Shown here in pieces: positions 16,348 to 26,702 of a stretch of DNA of 64,000 nt. Below the pieces are notes generated by a model. The model was given only the letters and a program-made list of their open reading frames with translations, ran no database searches and was not told the DNA's origin. Source of the DNA: Zobellia galactanivorans (GTDB taxonomy: Bacteria > Bacteroidota > Bacteroidia > Flavobacteriales > Flavobacteriaceae); contig NC_015844.1 in assembly GCF_000973105.1 (NCBI RefSeq), positions 1,856,501 to 1,920,500 of the forward strand, in the 5' to 3' direction. Position numbers and translations under genes: made by a program. Position 1 is the first letter of the stretch. Every line of letters starts with the position of its first letter.

Positions 16348-19104
16348 CTAGACTTCCTTTTCGGTGAAGGGAATGTTTATATCACAGATTTCGGTAATTA
16401 GGGCGCTAAGCTCGGTAGAGAATAGGGAAAGGGTTTCTTTCCCTATTTTTGTTTCCTTTTTAGCCCCGTTCCCCGCCTTATCCTTGGTAGCGAACTTCAT
16501 AACGCCCGACCCCAGTTTCTTAAACGATATGATCCCCGCTTCCATAAGCACCCCTGGGTGTTCCGATGCATACATGCCCGCGTAGCACAGCAGCTGAAAC
16601 GCTTTACTGAACTTGTAATCGGAGGTAATGGATGTACCATTTACAATTTCCAACTGATTCCGTTCAACACTACCCGTTTTGTAGTCTATGATCCTCAAGG
16701 TACCATCAACTTCATCGATCCTATCGAGTTTTCCTTTTAGGTTGATCGGGAAGTCAATCCCATCAATGTCTAAGGCCACCTTTAAATTTTCCTCCAAACC
16801 AATGATCTTGATCTGATGTTTTTTGACATCGGCAATTTCAAGATTGATGAAATTCTCGATATAACGGAGCACTACATTAAATGCTATAAGGTTCTTCCCC
16901 CTCGAAATATCACCATCCAAATAGGTCTTGGCAAAGTGTTTTTTTACCAGTTCCACCACTTTTGTTTTAGCATCCACCAGCTTTTCCTCAGTCAAGATGC
17001 TTCCTATAAAAGGTGTATAGAGTTCCTCTAAGGTATCGTGAACGATAGTTCCGAAAGTATTGGCGGCTATGGTTTCTTCCACCTCCAACACATCGTCTAT
17101 ACCGAGTAAATTGCGCTTGTAAAAATCAATGGGGTTGCGTACATAATTGCTCAGCGAGGTCGGTGAAAACCCCCTTAGGGCATGGGCCTTTATCAATTCG
17201 ATTAAACCCGCGTCTTTTTCTATAGATTCCAAGGCGTGCAGTTTCGGCACTATTGCAGGAGAGGCCACGCTCTCATGTATGTTCAAGCTTCTATTTTCAT
17301 CGGTCAGCAATTGGTTGATAAGCCTACTGCGCTCACCGCCTTCCAATACATCAGGTTCGGTGTTGTAAAGGATATAGACATTTTTAGCCCTTTGTAACAA
17401 GCGGTAAAAGTGATAGGTGTAAACCGCATCCTTTTCCTTATAGGTAGGAAGGCCCAATTGCACCTTAAGATCAAAGGGAATAAAAGAGTTGTTCGATTTT
17501 CCCGAAGGTAGGATGCCTTCGTTGACCGAAGTAATGATTACGGTCTCAAAATCTAGGTTACGGCTTTCGAGCATTCCCATTACCTGTAGGCCTTCTAAAG
17601 GCTCCCCTTGAAAGTCAAGGGTTTCAGAAGACAATAGCTCACGGTAAAGTCCCAATAAAGATTTAAGGTCGGTTATAAACTCGTACTTGGTAACCAGGTC
17701 CGATAGCTGGTTGAACAGATTGAAATACCTATAAAGATACTCCAATGCCAGGGCATCCTTAGCGTTATGAAGCCGGTCTTTAAGGACCGCGATGATACGT
17801 AAACAGAGTTCCAGAATTTCTTTGGGAGAAGGTGTTTCCTTATGAAAAAGAAGCTGGGTAGCCCCTCCTTCGCCCCCTTCTATCTGTTTGATCTGATCCG
17901 CATTTATATAGACCCAGTTCTTACTTTTAATAGTTTCCTCAATAGAATGCCCCCTTTCGGCCGTATTCCCGGCGTGCAAAAGGGTCTGCACGTACGGATG
18001 CGCCAAAAACGACAAAAGGTTCTGGTAAAACCAACCCTGTTCGTTGCGATTGATATACAAATTGATGAACTGGTCGAACAAACTGGCCAAGGGAATCTTG
18101 TTCAAAGGATAGCCCATGGTAACATTGACCCTTTCGATGCTTTCAGGTATGGAATTCAAGACAGGGTTCAAAAGGGATTCATCGCCCAACACTACCGCGG
18201 TACGGGCTAAATCAGCGGGTTGTTTGGCCTGTATTTCCTCTAGTAAGTGTGCCGTATACTTTGCTTGCGATACATTTTTCGGCACACCGATAATATTGAT
18301 ATTCTTATCGCCAAGGTAATACGAACTTACTCCTTTTAAGGCGTTGTTCTTAAGATAAGGCCATGTTTTAAGATGCTGTCTTAAAAAAAAGCCTGCATCG
18401 TGTACCTTATCCTCAAGAAAATAAGAATCAATATCCCAATAGATATCGGAGTCGGCATGTTCGAGTATATGCTGTATGATTTTGGTTTCCGCCGTATTCA
18501 AGGCATTGAACCCAATAAAAACGAAGAACTTGCCGGGGTTCTCATCGAGATAGTCGCCCAACTTATCATACGCTTCGCGATATACCAAACCCTGATGTCC
18601 AAGGCCAGAAGACAAAAGGGCCTCGTTAAAATTGCTGTAGAGCGATTCGAGATTATGCCAAAAACGAAGGTAATCTTCCATCATTTGGGTCTTCTCTTTC
18701 TGAACCGACCAATGTGTCAGTTCTTGAATGGCGGCAAGATTCGAAAATAGCCTTTTGGCGTCAACTAAATATCGATCGATCTCGTTAAAATCTTGTAAAA
18801 GGGTCTGCGCCCAATTGGAGAAACTATAAAAGCTGTCCTTCTCTTTTGAAGACTCCTTAAGATAGGTGTTGTATAGGATGAAGAGTTGCTGGGTATTGGT
18901 AGCATACGATAAACCCGAAACCTGTTCGATAAAGGTTTCGATACTGTATATCTCAGGGGCAAAAAAGGTACTGTCGGCCGATTTGGCAATAGCATTTTTC
19001 AGAAACGTACCCGCACGCTTGCTCGGCAGCACAAAAACGATATGCTCATGTGAACTGTGCTTATTCCAAACTTCTTTGACTACTTCCTCTAGAAAACTCT
19101 GCAT
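16348..19104 (-). CDS. AddB-like PD-(D/E)XK nuclease with inactive helicase fold
   Basis: A protein of about 918 residues with a degenerate superfamily I helicase region and a C-terminal RecB-type nuclease (R-I-I-D-Y-K-T-G-S near the end). It should work with the AddA-like enzyme encoded at 21845-24952 in processing double-strand breaks. I place the start at ATG 19104. An upstream in-frame TTG at 19131 lies inside the loop of the ompA terminator and is unlikely to be used. Flavobacterial homologues of this kind are usually annotated only as PD-(D/E)XK nuclease family proteins. Confidence 0.85.
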   Translation of the reverse strand: MQSFLEEVVKEVWNKHSSHEHIVFVLPSKRAGTFLKNAIAKSADSTFFAPEIYSIETFIEQVSGLSYATNTQQLFILYNTYLKESSKEKDSFYSFSNWAQTLLQDFNEIDRYLVDAKRLFSNLAAIQELTHWSVQKEKTQMMEDYLRFWHNLESLYSNFNEALLSSGLGHQGLVYREAYDKLGDYLDENPGKFFVFIGFNALNTAETKIIQHILEHADSDIYWDIDSYFLEDKVHDAGFFLRQHLKTWPYLKNNALKGVSSYYLGDKNINIIGVPKNVSQAKYTAHLLEEIQAKQPADLARTAVVLGDESLLNPVLNSIPESIERVNVTMGYPLNKIPLASLFDQFINLYINRNEQGWFYQNLLSFLAHPYVQTLLHAGNTAERGHSIEETIKSKNWVYINADQIKQIEGGEGGATQLLFHKETPSPKEILELCLRIIAVLKDRLHNAKDALALEYLYRYFNLFNQLSDLVTKYEFITDLKSLLGLYRELLSSETLDFQGEPLEGLQVMGMLESRNLDFETVIITSVNEGILPSGKSNNSFIPFDLKVQLGLPTYKEKDAVYTYHFYRLLQRAKNVYILYNTEPDVLEGGERSRLINQLLTDENRSLNIHESVASPAIVPKLHALESIEKDAGLIELIKAHALRGFSPTSLSNYVRNPIDFYKRNLLGIDDVLEVEETIAANTFGTIVHDTLEELYTPFIGSILTEEKLVDAKTKVVELVKKHFAKTYLDGDISRGKNLIAFNVVLRYIENFINLEIADVKKHQIKIIGLEENLKVALDIDGIDFPINLKGKLDRIDEVDGTLRIIDYKTGSVERNQLEIVNGTSITSDYKFSKAFQLLCYAGMYASEHPGVLMEAGIISFKKLGSGVMKFATKDKAGNGAKKETKIGKETLSLFSTELSALITEICDINIPFTEKEV

Positions 19105-19107
19105 AGC

Positions 19108-19146
19108 CAAAAATAAAAAAAGCCCTGACAAATGTCAGGGCTTTTC
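19108..19146 (-). terminator. ompA terminator overlapping a possible addB promoter
   Basis: On the minus strand AGCCCTGACA (stem) and TGTCAGGGCT enclose a 2-base loop and are followed by seven Ts, a strong rho-independent terminator 26 bases after the ompA stop. The T-run continues into TATTTTTG (19108-19115), a perfect TAnnTTTG box only 3 bases before the addB ATG. A TTTG lies in the hairpin tip (19129-19132). Confidence 0.8.
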
Positions 19147-19167
19147 AATTTATTTAGTTGAGAGAAA

Positions 19168-20532
19168 TTACTTCACTAAGTTGATTTCAACTCTTCTGTT
19201 TTCTTTTCTACCACTTCTTGTGTTGTTAGAAGCGATTGGCTTTTCTTCACCGTAACCGATAGCAGACAATCTGAACTCTTCGATACCTTTTTCTACTAAG
19301 AACTCTTTTACAGCAAGTGCTCTTGATTCAGAAAGGCTTTGGTTCAATTTCTTGCTACCAACACTATCAGTGTGACCTTCTACTGTAAATTTAGCAGTTG
19401 GGTACTCTTTCAAGATAGTGATGATGTCAACCATTACAGAAGTAGACTCAGCTTTGATAGAAGACTTACCTGTATCGAACAAGATAGTTCTAGCGTAGTC
19501 GTTCAATTGTTTTTGAACTTCTTCAGTAACTTCAGGACAACCAGCGTTAGCTACAGTACCTGCAACTTCTGGACATTTGTCATCTTTGTCCAATACACCG
19601 TCACCGTCAGTATCAGGCCATGGGCATCCTTTGTTCTCAGCAGGACCTGCTTCGTTAGGACACTCATCGTCACCATCGGCAACACCGTCACCGTCAGCAT
19701 CAGGACAACCTGCTAGGTTAGCCAATCCAGCTTCATTAGGACATTTGTCATCTTTATCGGCAACACCGTCACCGTCAGCATCAGGACAACCGTTCATTTC
19801 TTTAGAACCAGCTTCGTTAGGACAAGCATCTTTGCTGTCTTCAATTCCATCACCGTCAGCATCAGGACAACCGTTGAAAGCTTCTAGACCAGCAACTTCT
19901 GGACAGGCATCATCTTTGTCATATACACCATCACCGTCAGTATCGGTACCACCAAACTTAACAGAGATACCGGCTAAATGTTGCCAGTGCTTACGACCGT
20001 AATCTTCGAAAGCGTGCTTGTAAACAGTCTGTACAGTAAGACCGATGTTGTCAGTAAACCAGAAGTTTACACCAACACCACCGTTAACGGTACCAGCACC
20101 AATTTCGTCAACCCAGGTATAACCTCCACCTACTTCTACGAATGGATCTACAACTTTTTCCTTAAGGAAGTTATATTTAATTGTACCATCTAAAGCGTAG
20201 TGCGAAAGATCGTCTACACCTATATCACCTAATTTGCTGATTTTGTTCAAAGATCCTCTAACACCAACGGAAAGACCGTCACCTACAGATCTTGACACAC
20301 CAACATAGGAGATAGAAGGAAGAATATTCCAGTGGTCCGAAGCGTTCATAAGCTCATTACCGAAAGAACTAGTCTGTGTCGGGAAATTGTCATCGCTTGT
20401 CGGGTACACATCTATGGCATTAACTCCGAATTGTACTTGCCATGGATTATTCTCGTCTTGCGCTTGTATGTTATTGATGCCTACAATAAGGACAGCAACA
20501 ACCAATAATTTGCTAAGATGTTTCATGTTCAA
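19168..20532 (-). CDS. OmpA-family outer-membrane protein with thrombospondin type 3 repeats
   Basis: A 454-residue protein with a signal peptide (about 1-24, ending I-Q-A). The N-terminal part (about 30-190) looks like a beta-barrel ([11 protein letters not shown]). Residues about 195-330 hold at least five calcium-binding repeats of the form D-x-D-G-D-G-V-x-D-x-x-D-x-C-P. The C-terminus (about 340-454) is a peptidoglycan-binding OmpA domain (F-x-V-E-G-H-T-D-S and N-R-R-V-E-I). It links the outer membrane to the cell wall and is probably abundant. Its own promoter and terminator make it monocistronic. Confidence 0.93.
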   Translation of the reverse strand: MNMKHLSKLLVVAVLIVGINNIQAQDENNPWQVQFGVNAIDVYPTSDDNFPTQTSSFGNELMNASDHWNILPSISYVGVSRSVGDGLSVGVRGSLNKISKLGDIGVDDLSHYALDGTIKYNFLKEKVVDPFVEVGGGYTWVDEIGAGTVNGGVGVNFWFTDNIGLTVQTVYKHAFEDYGRKHWQHLAGISVKFGGTDTDGDGVYDKDDACPEVAGLEAFNGCPDADGDGIEDSKDACPNEAGSKEMNGCPDADGDGVADKDDKCPNEAGLANLAGCPDADGDGVADGDDECPNEAGPAENKGCPWPDTDGDGVLDKDDKCPEVAGTVANAGCPEVTEEVQKQLNDYARTILFDTGKSSIKAESTSVMVDIITILKEYPTAKFTVEGHTDSVGSKKLNQSLSESRALAVKEFLVEKGIEEFRLSAIGYGEEKPIASNNTRSGRKENRRVEINLVK

Positions 20533-20560
20533 ATTTTTAAGTTTAAGTGTTTATTAGCTG

Positions 20561-20592
20561 CAAATGTAAGTTGTTAAATATTATTAACAAAA
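20561..20592 (-). promoter_or_regulatory. Bacteroidetes-type promoter of the OmpA gene
   Basis: On the minus strand TTTTG (20588-20592), a 19-base spacer and TACATTTG (20561-20568) match the primary sigma consensus of Bacteroidetes exactly. The -7 box is 28 bases upstream of the start codon. Confidence 0.8.
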
Positions 20593-20639
20593 TCAATTTC
20601 TTATTTTTTTTAACGCATTTAATGCCGTAAATAGTGCAT

Positions 20640-21833
20640 TTAAACGATTTTTAAGTCCTTTCCAACTTCGATAAATGCCTCTATAGCACGGTCTAAATGC
20701 TTGATTTCATGGGCAGCAGATAGCTGAACACGAATTCTTGCCTTCCCTTTTGGGACTACTGGGAAGAAAAATCCTATTACATAAATTCCTTTTTCTAACA
20801 AACGACTCGCCATTTCCTGCGCTAATTTGGCGTCATACAGCATTACGGGCACAATTGCCGATTCCCCATCTATAATATCAAAGCCGGCTTTCTTCATTCC
20901 TTCCTTGAAATAGGCCGCGTTTTCCTGCACCTTATCGCGTAGCGAAGCATCCCTTTCAAGAAGTTCGAATACCTTAATGGAAGCCCCTACGATAGCGGGC
21001 GCCAAAGAATTGGAAAACAGATAGGGTCTAGAACGTTGCCGTAGAATTTCTATAATTTCCCTTTTACCGGTAGTATATCCGCCCATGGCACCACCAAGGG
21101 CTTTGCCCAAGGTACCCGTAATGATATCGATACGGCCCATAACACCTTTTTCTTCCAAAGTACCTTTTCCGGTCGGGCCTATAAAGCCGGTTGCATGACA
21201 TTCATCTATCATAACGAGGGCATCGTATTGATCCGCCAAGTCACAGATCTGATCCAATGGAGCCACGAGTCCATCCATAGAGAATACGCCATCCGTTACG
21301 ATTATCTTGAACCGTGCCCCATCTGCATCGGCCTGCTTCAATTGTTTTTCAAGGTCTTCCATGTCGCTATTGGCATAGCGGTAACGTTTGGCCTTGCACA
21401 ATCTCACCCCATCAATAATGGATGCGTGGTTGAGTGCATCGGATATGATGGCATCTTCGGCTGTAAACAAGGGCTCAAAGACCCCACCATTGGCATCAAA
21501 GGCCGCAGCATATAATATGGTATCTTCCGTACCGTAAAAATCGGCTATTTTCCTTTCGAGCTCTTTGTGTATGTCTTGGGTACCGCAAATAAAACGTACC
21601 GACGACATACCAAAGCCATGGCTATCAAGGGTATCTTTGGCCGCCTGTATCACTTCCGGATGGGACGAAAGTCCCAAATAATTGTTCGCACAGAAGTTGA
21701 TGACCTCTTCTCCCGTTGAAATTTTGATCACCGCCCCTTGTGGCGACGTGATAATCCGTTCGCTTTTATAAAGACCTTCTTCCTTGATCTGCGCCAGTTC
21801 TTGCTTTAGGTGCTCCTGAATTTTTCCGTACAT
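20640..21833 (-). CDS. kbl: Glycine C-acetyltransferase (2-amino-3-ketobutyrate CoA ligase)
   Basis: A 397-residue PLP enzyme of the alpha-oxoamine synthase family. The PLP lysine is in G-T-L-G-K-A-L-G-G (about 239-247), and N-N-Y-L-G-L-S near the start is a family signature. It cleaves 2-amino-3-ketobutyrate with CoA to glycine and acetyl-CoA in threonine degradation; a threonine dehydrogenase gene is not adjacent. The length and the N-terminus Y-G-K-I-Q-E-H-L fit Kbl better than serine palmitoyltransferase or BioF. It starts 11 bases after the addA stop, so it is probably cotranscribed. Confidence 0.9.
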   Translation of the reverse strand: MYGKIQEHLKQELAQIKEEGLYKSERIITSPQGAVIKISTGEEVINFCANNYLGLSSHPEVIQAAKDTLDSHGFGMSSVRFICGTQDIHKELERKIADFYGTEDTILYAAAFDANGGVFEPLFTAEDAIISDALNHASIIDGVRLCKAKRYRYANSDMEDLEKQLKQADADGARFKIIVTDGVFSMDGLVAPLDQICDLADQYDALVMIDECHATGFIGPTGKGTLEEKGVMGRIDIITGTLGKALGGAMGGYTTGKREIIEILRQRSRPYLFSNSLAPAIVGASIKVFELLERDASLRDKVQENAAYFKEGMKKAGFDIIDGESAIVPVMLYDAKLAQEMASRLLEKGIYVIGFFFPVVPKGKARIRVQLSAAHEIKHLDRAIEAFIEVGKDLKIV

Positions 21834-21844
21834 CTTTTCCTCTA

Positions 21845-24800
21845 TTATATGAATTCTGGTGTTATGTCATCATTAATATAGACAATGATCTTATTTTCTA
21901 CAACATAGCCCATGTCGGTCAAGGCATCGGCATAGAAATAGAGCTGCTCCTTATACTTCGGATTGGCCTTACCGGTCTTGTAATCGATAAGGGTCGCCCG
22001 GTTTCCGTTTATGACAATTCTATCGGGCCGTACAACTTGGCCCTCGGCGGTAATAATATCCTTTTCGTTCTTGACCGTATTACCTTTTGTATAATAGGCA
22101 TTTAACTTCGGATGTTTTACGATGCCTTCTAACTTGCCCCGCACCTCCTCGATTTCCTGCTTTTCTATTTCACCTTGCCGAACCGCCTTGTTTAATGCGG
22201 CCTCTATATCCTCTTCGCTTTCTATACATCCTAATATATAATGTATAAGGTTTCCCTTTGAAATTGCGGTTTCCCTATCGGTATCCCACAACATTCCGGA
22301 ACGCGTCAAAATCTTAAACCCGGACCTATCCTTATGGGTAAAGCTATAATCGATTTGCCGTAAGGCCTTTGTTTGATGCACTTGCGGTGCTTCCTCAAGT
22401 TCGCCAAAGGCATAGGTCAATTCGTCATCGGACCACAAGCCCTTTCCTTTTAGGTATTCAATAAAGAGTCCCGAATAATAATCCGTTTTATGCTGCCCCT
22501 TGGCCAAATCCTTTTCCGATATAACATAAAGTGCCTTTTCGGCCCGTGTCAATGCTACATACAAAAGGTTAAGGGCATCAAGTTCCATTTTGTGTTCTTC
22601 TTCGGAATAGATCTGTGCCGCCTCTTCGCCATAGTGCTCAACCTCTTTTTTCTCGGTCACCAAAATTTCCTCGAACCCGTCAAAAGCTTCGGCATTTAGC
22701 GGAAGCCATATCTTTTTATCCATTCGCTTGTAGATATTCTCATTGGCAAAAGGAAATATCACGATCGGAAATTCGAGCCCTTTCGATTTATGAACGGTCA
22801 TTATACGAACCGCATCGATATTATCGGGTGCCGAAATACTGAGTTTGCCTTTCTTCTTCTCCCAAAGGTTTAAAAAAGCCTGAATGCCCGTACCTTCTTT
22901 TTGCTCGGTTTCCAGAACAAAATCCATAAAAAAAGTAACATAGGCGTCAGAGCCTTCCACCAAATTACATTGGCGTATCACCCGTTCCATACCATCGTAG
23001 ACCGAAAGTTCTTTTAGTTCGTCTACATCAAGACCGAATTCATTTTTAAGCAGTTCGGGCAGCCTTTTTAGGTGCCCTGAAATGTATTGGTGCCTGCTTT
23101 GTCTTCCTTTTGAAAGGAAGGTAAGTAGGTTATAGGCGATTTCCAAGTCTTCGGGGTTACCGATATACCCAATGAGGTCGGCCAAAAAACGCACCTTATC
23201 GCTACTGTTGAGCAAAAGACTCTCTGACGAAATGGTCGGTATTTGTTCTTGGGTGAGAAAATCGGCCAACAAGACCCCTTGCCGATTGCCCCTGACCAAA
23301 ATACAAATGTCTTCGTAGCCGTATTTTTTTTCGATGACGGCCGCAATAGTGGCCAGTACTTCCTCACAGTACTGTTCGTCTTTGGTCTTATCGTCGTCTT
23401 TATCTATAAACTTGAGCTGTACGGTGCCCCCCTGTTTTGAATTACAACCCTGTTGGTTCCCTTCTACGAACATGGCATTGTACATGGCATTGTTCAAAAA
23501 GGGACTGGTGGCGGTAAAAAAGTCGTTATTAAATTTGATCACCTCATCATAACTACGCCAATTGGTAGGCAAGGATTCGGTTTCGGCAGGGATTGCGAAC
23601 GGACTCGCCGTTTTATTGACCAAATCAAGAAACTGTTCTGCGCGGCCACCTCGCCAGCGATAAATGGCCTGCTTGGCATCGCCCACCAAAAACAAGGAGC
23701 CCTTATTTCCTTGCAGGTCTTCCCCCTCTAAGGCATGACCGATCAAAGGGATAAGGTTATTCCATTGCAAGGTTGAGGTATCTTGAAACTCATCAACAAA
23801 ATAATGGCGGTATTTTTCACCCAAACGCTCATAAATAAAAGGCGCAGGCTGATTTTTTATTTCTTTTGATATAATAGTATTGAACTCCGCAATGGAAAGT
23901 TGATCGCGTTCGTTCTGTAAATTTTTGACCTCCCCTTGTATGGCGTTCAGCACCGTTAAAGGTACTAGGTTCGAATAGGCATTTTTCAGAAAGGAAAGCT
24001 CATAGAACGTATGCCTTATCTTATTGAAGATTTCAGAGAACTGTGGATGCAAATCATCTAATATGGCTTTTGTAGCATCTGCAGTAGACTTATTATAAAG
24101 TACGGTATCTTCAAAATTCTGCTTCCACCCCGCGTTGAAATCTATAGCCAAATCCCCGCTGGAAATTTTTTCCATGAATTTCGGGAAATAAGACCTCGTA
24201 AAATCAGGGAATTCCAATCCGTTTTGCTCGATCAACTGCAGGGCCAGGTCAGCAAAGCCTACAAGGCTTTCTTGAGTAGCCTTTATTCTGGAGCGCAAGG
24301 TTTTTTTCAGGCCCACAAAATCGTCAATATTTTTATCCCTGAGGTTCTGCAGGTGCTCGGCATGGTTTTCCCTAAAGAGCAGCTTACCTATGTTTCCTAG
24401 GTCATAGGCAATATCCCAACTCTTATCATCGTCAATTTTTTCCAGGGCAAAATCCAACAAAACCTGGGTCAACTGTTTATCCGTTCCCGCTTTGTGCACG
24501 AGTTTTGCCACCGCTTCATCGAGCAATAGGTCGGTATCTAAGACCACTTCAAAATTTTGGGGCAATTTTAAATCTTTGGCAAAGGTTCGGATCAACCTGT
24601 GGGTAAACTTATCGATCGTAGAAATATCGAAAAAGGCATAGTTGTGCAGAATTTCCTTTAAGGTCTGCTTAGAACGTTGGCGCAACTCAGCGGCATCGAT
24701 ACCAAGTTCTTTCATCAGGTCAAGAAAAAGTGGGGGAGCCCCGGCCTCGTCCTTGACCTGACCAAATTTGAACAAACTGTCCAAAATACGGTGTTTCATT

Positions 24801-24952
24801 TCGTTTACCGCTTTATTGGTAAACGTTATGGCCAAAATTTTACTGAAACGGTCTCCTGGCGAGAGTACGATTTTAAGGTACTCTTTGGTCAGCGTATGGG
24901 TCTTGCCCGAGCCCGCGGAAGCGTTATATATTTTAAAAGTGCTGTGTTGCAA
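21845..24952 (-). CDS. AddA/RecB-like UvrD-family helicase-nuclease
   Basis: A protein of about 1035 residues. Walker A is N-A-S-A-G-S-G-K-T close to the N-terminus, motif II is F-V-D-E-F-Q-D-T, and a helicase signature [12 protein letters not shown] and a C-terminal RecB nuclease motif (L-I-D-Y-K-T-G-K) follow. It would unwind and trim DNA ends with AddB. No ATG precedes Walker A. I chose TTG 24952, giving an N-terminus Q-H-S-T-F-K-I-Y-N that fits homologues; TTG 24997 is another in-frame option. Confidence 0.85.
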   Translation of the reverse strand: MQHSTFKIYNASAGSGKTHTLTKEYLKIVLSPGDRFSKILAITFTNKAVNEMKHRILDSLFKFGQVKDEAGAPPLFLDLMKELGIDAAELRQRSKQTLKEILHNYAFFDISTIDKFTHRLIRTFAKDLKLPQNFEVVLDTDLLLDEAVAKLVHKAGTDKQLTQVLLDFALEKIDDDKSWDIAYDLGNIGKLLFRENHAEHLQNLRDKNIDDFVGLKKTLRSRIKATQESLVGFADLALQLIEQNGLEFPDFTRSYFPKFMEKISSGDLAIDFNAGWKQNFEDTVLYNKSTADATKAILDDLHPQFSEIFNKIRHTFYELSFLKNAYSNLVPLTVLNAIQGEVKNLQNERDQLSIAEFNTIISKEIKNQPAPFIYERLGEKYRHYFVDEFQDTSTLQWNNLIPLIGHALEGEDLQGNKGSLFLVGDAKQAIYRWRGGRAEQFLDLVNKTASPFAIPAETESLPTNWRSYDEVIKFNNDFFTATSPFLNNAMYNAMFVEGNQQGCNSKQGGTVQLKFIDKDDDKTKDEQYCEEVLATIAAVIEKKYGYEDICILVRGNRQGVLLADFLTQEQIPTISSESLLLNSSDKVRFLADLIGYIGNPEDLEIAYNLLTFLSKGRQSRHQYISGHLKRLPELLKNEFGLDVDELKELSVYDGMERVIRQCNLVEGSDAYVTFFMDFVLETEQKEGTGIQAFLNLWEKKKGKLSISAPDNIDAVRIMTVHKSKGLEFPIVIFPFANENIYKRMDKKIWLPLNAEAFDGFEEILVTEKKEVEHYGEEAAQIYSEEEHKMELDALNLLYVALTRAEKALYVISEKDLAKGQHKTDYYSGLFIEYLKGKGLWSDDELTYAFGELEEAPQVHQTKALRQIDYSFTHKDRSGFKILTRSGMLWDTDRETAISKGNLIHYILGCIESEEDIEAALNKAVRQGEIEKQEIEEVRGKLEGIVKHPKLNAYYTKGNTVKNEKDIITAEGQVVRPDRIVINGNRATLIDYKTGKANPKYKEQLYFYADALTDMGYVVENKIIVYINDDITPEFI

Positions 24953-25010
24953 GTGCTTTTTTATGCAAAATACTAATTCTAAAAAGGTTCTTAACAAATT
25001 ATTTAGTGAA

Positions 25011-25036
25011 TTTGTATGTTAAAAACTGTAAATTTG
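25011..25036 (+). promoter_or_regulatory. Candidate promoter of the superoxide dismutase gene
   Basis: A perfect TAAATTTG box (25029-25036) lies 34 bases before the ATG. TTTG at 25011-25014 is the nearest -33 candidate, but the 14-base spacer is shorter than the usual 19. Confidence 0.5.
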
Positions 25037-25070
25037 GTTTCGTTAATTTTTAATCTAAAAACACATAAAA

Positions 25071-25679
25071 ATGGCTTTTGATTTACCAAAATTACCCTAT
25101 GCGTACGACGCATTGGAACCACATATCGACGCTAGAACAATGGAAATCCACCATACAAAACACCACAATGGTTACACTACCAAATTGAACGGTGCTATTG
25201 AAGGAACTGCATTGGCCGGCAAATCGATCGAAGAGATCCTTGAGAACCTAGACATGTCTAACAGCGCCGTCAGAAACAATGGAGGCGGTTTTTACAACCA
25301 CTCGCTTTTCTGGGAAGTTATGTCACCTAATGGAGGTGGAGAACCATCTGGCGAACTTGCAGATGCCATCAACAGTGCCTTCGGTTCATTTGAGGCTTTC
25401 AAGGAAAAATTCAGTGCTTCCGCCGCTACCCGTTTTGGTTCAGGCTGGGCATGGCTTTGCGTACATAAGGGAGGCAAGTTGGAAGTGTGCTCCACTCCTA
25501 ACCAAGACAACCCTTTGATGCCCGAAACAGGCTGTGACGGATTTCCTATCCTAGGTCTTGATGTTTGGGAACACGCATACTACTTAAATTATCAAAACAA
25601 GAGACCTGATTACATCAGCGCTTTTTTCAATGTTATCAATTGGAATAAAGTTGCCGAACTTTACGCTGCCAACAAGTAA
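25071..25679 (+). CDS. sodA: Superoxide dismutase, Mn/Fe family
   Basis: A 202-residue protein with the family's metal ligands: His in the N-terminal H-H-T-K-H-H segment, His in F-Y-N-H-S-L-F-W, and Asp and His in D-V-W-E-H-A-Y-Y. The N-Q-D-N-P-L-M segment carries a Gln in the place typical of Mn enzymes, so Mn or cambialistic use is likelier than pure Fe. No signal peptide, so it is cytosolic. It converts superoxide to peroxide. Own promoter-like box and terminator. Confidence 0.93.
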   Translation: MAFDLPKLPYAYDALEPHIDARTMEIHHTKHHNGYTTKLNGAIEGTALAGKSIEEILENLDMSNSAVRNNGGGFYNHSLFWEVMSPNGGGEPSGELADAINSAFGSFEAFKEKFSASAATRFGSGWAWLCVHKGGKLEVCSTPNQDNPLMPETGCDGFPILGLDVWEHAYYLNYQNKRPDYISAFFNVINWNKVAELYAANK

Positions 25680-25711
25680 GAAGCAGCCGAGAATTTACTC
25701 TTGTAAAACAC

Positions 25712-25748
25712 AAAAAACCGCTACGATTTAGATCGTAGCGGTTTTTTT
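25712..25748 (+). terminator. Terminator of the superoxide dismutase gene
   Basis: A stem of at least 14 bp (AAAACCGCTACGAT with ATCGTAGCGGTTTT) with a 4-base loop and a run of seven Ts, 33 bases after the sod stop. Confidence 0.9.
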
Positions 25749-25766
25749 AGTTCCTTATTTAAAATA

Positions 25767-25837
25767 GAAAAGGGCGGAGTAAACTCCACCCTTTTCGTCC
25801 CAAATCTTACCATAAACTTAACCTACTTATGCTATGG
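25767..25837 (-). ncRNA. Putative small RNA, array copy 1
   Basis: The last copy in transcription order and the most diverged. From 25837 the minus strand reads C-C-A-T-A, the conserved 19-base loop with T in place of the final C, then T-A-T-G-G, a short linker and a terminator hairpin (25767-25796). The promoter-like box TATTTTAG is at 25843-25850, 5 bases upstream. The hairpin has a U:G wobble in the minus-strand RNA where the plus strand would have a C:A mismatch. The 5-bp C-C-A-T-A/T-A-T-G-G helix is one pair longer than in the other copies. Confidence 0.65.
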
Positions 25838-25962
25838 CGATACTAAAATACTGGTATTGTGGGAAATAAAAAAACTATTTTCGGGGTTTTTTTTCAACCC
25901 AATTGTTGACAAAAACGCCTGAAAAGCCCGTCAAGTCTGATGTTTACAAGGGTTTGTATAAT

Positions 25963-26033
25963 AAAAAAGGCGGAGCATAGCTCCACCTTTTTTCCCCAAA
26001 TCTTACCATGAACTTAACCTACTTATGCTATGG
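25963..26033 (-). ncRNA. Putative small RNA, array copy 2
   Basis: About 71 nt. The 5' helix (C-C-A-T with A-T-G-G) encloses the conserved loop G-C-A-T-A-A-G-T-A-G-G-T-T-A-A-G-T-T-C. G-A-T-T-T-G-G-G-G and a terminator stem with a T-run (25963-25993) follow. The promoter-like box TATATTAG is at 26039-26046. The hairpin again has U:G on the minus strand and C:A on the plus strand. The upstream flank is part of the 251-bp duplicated unit. Confidence 0.7.
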
Positions 26034-26215
26034 TCCTACTAATATAAAGCGTTATCAGGTTTGAGAAAAAGGTTTCGGACGAACGATCAAAACCGTGGCT
26101 GAAATACTTCTTTATCAATAAAGCCCGGATTATTTCTAAAGTTCTGGAGCTATACTAAGGAGAAGAGAACTATCTGAGGAAGGAGTTAAAATCGTTTCCA
26201 ATGTATTGAAAAAAT

Positions 26216-26284
26216 AAAAAGGCGGAGATAAACTCCGCCTTTTTCCCCAAATCTTACCATGAACTTAACCTACTTATGCTATGG
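26216..26284 (-). ncRNA. Putative small RNA, array copy 3
   Basis: About 69 nt, with core identical to copies 2 and 4. The hairpin (26216-26244) is fully paired with C:G at the variable position. The promoter-like box TATATTAG is at 26290-26297. Its C-C-A-T start is exactly 251 bases from those of copies 2 and 4. Confidence 0.7.
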
Positions 26285-26466
26285 TCCTACTAATATAAAG
26301 CGTTATGAGGCTTAAGAAAAAGGTTTCGGACGAACGATCAAAACCGTGGCTGAAATACCTCTTTATCAATAAAATCCGGATTATTTACAATATTTTGGAG
26401 CTATACTATGGAGAAGAGAACTATCTGAGGAAGGAGTTAAAAATGGTTTTGAAAATATTGGAAAAT

Positions 26467-26535
26467 AAAAAGGCGGAGATAAACTCCGCCTTTTTCCCCA
26501 AATCTTACCATGAACTTAACCTACTTATGCTATGG
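26467..26535 (-). ncRNA. Putative small RNA, array copy 4
   Basis: About 69 nt, same core, hairpin at 26467-26495 with C:G. The promoter-like box is TATATTTG (26541-26548), a perfect match to TAnnTTTG, with a T-rich GTTTTC segment about 19 bases further upstream in the -33 position. Confidence 0.72.
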
Positions 26536-26702
26536 TCCTACAAATATACAGCCGTGTTAAGGCGAGTGAAAACATCTTTGCCGAACCGTATAAAAATCGG
26601 ATAAAAGACACGAAATGAGCAAAAAAGAGATATTGTGAATAGAAACGCAATACAGGTGAAGGGTAAAAAACCTTATAGATGGTTAGAAAAGTCTGTAAAA
26701 AT

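Larger units (their letters stand above)
25963..26466. repeat. 251-bp tandem duplication carrying the small-RNA units
   Basis: The stretch between copies 2 and 3 and that between copies 3 and 4 are near-identical over their full length, with scattered substitutions, and the conserved cores are exactly 251 bases apart. The spacers between copies 1-2 and 4-5 (offsets 196 and 236) share only the small-RNA unit. The spacer contains broken plus-strand reading frames that I do not regard as genes. Recent segmental duplication explains the identity of these spacers, but not the conserved core in copies 1 and 5. Confidence 0.85.

Noticed and set aside
19105-19131. TTG start for the AddB-like gene at 19131
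   Set aside because: It lies in the ompA terminator loop and adds a short stretch of Leu/Phe coded by the T-run. ATG 19104 is preferred.
26008-26064. Plus-strand mini-ORFs starting M-N-L-T-Y-L-C-Y-G in four of the five array copies
   Set aside because: Copy 1 has ATA in place of ATG, the C-termini diverge at once, and the terminator covariation supports the minus strand. The peptide is a by-product of the conserved loop.
26305-26604. 99-residue plus-strand ORF within the array
   Set aside because: It runs through the small-RNA unit and terminator, and the equivalent frame in the neighbouring 251-bp unit is broken by stops.
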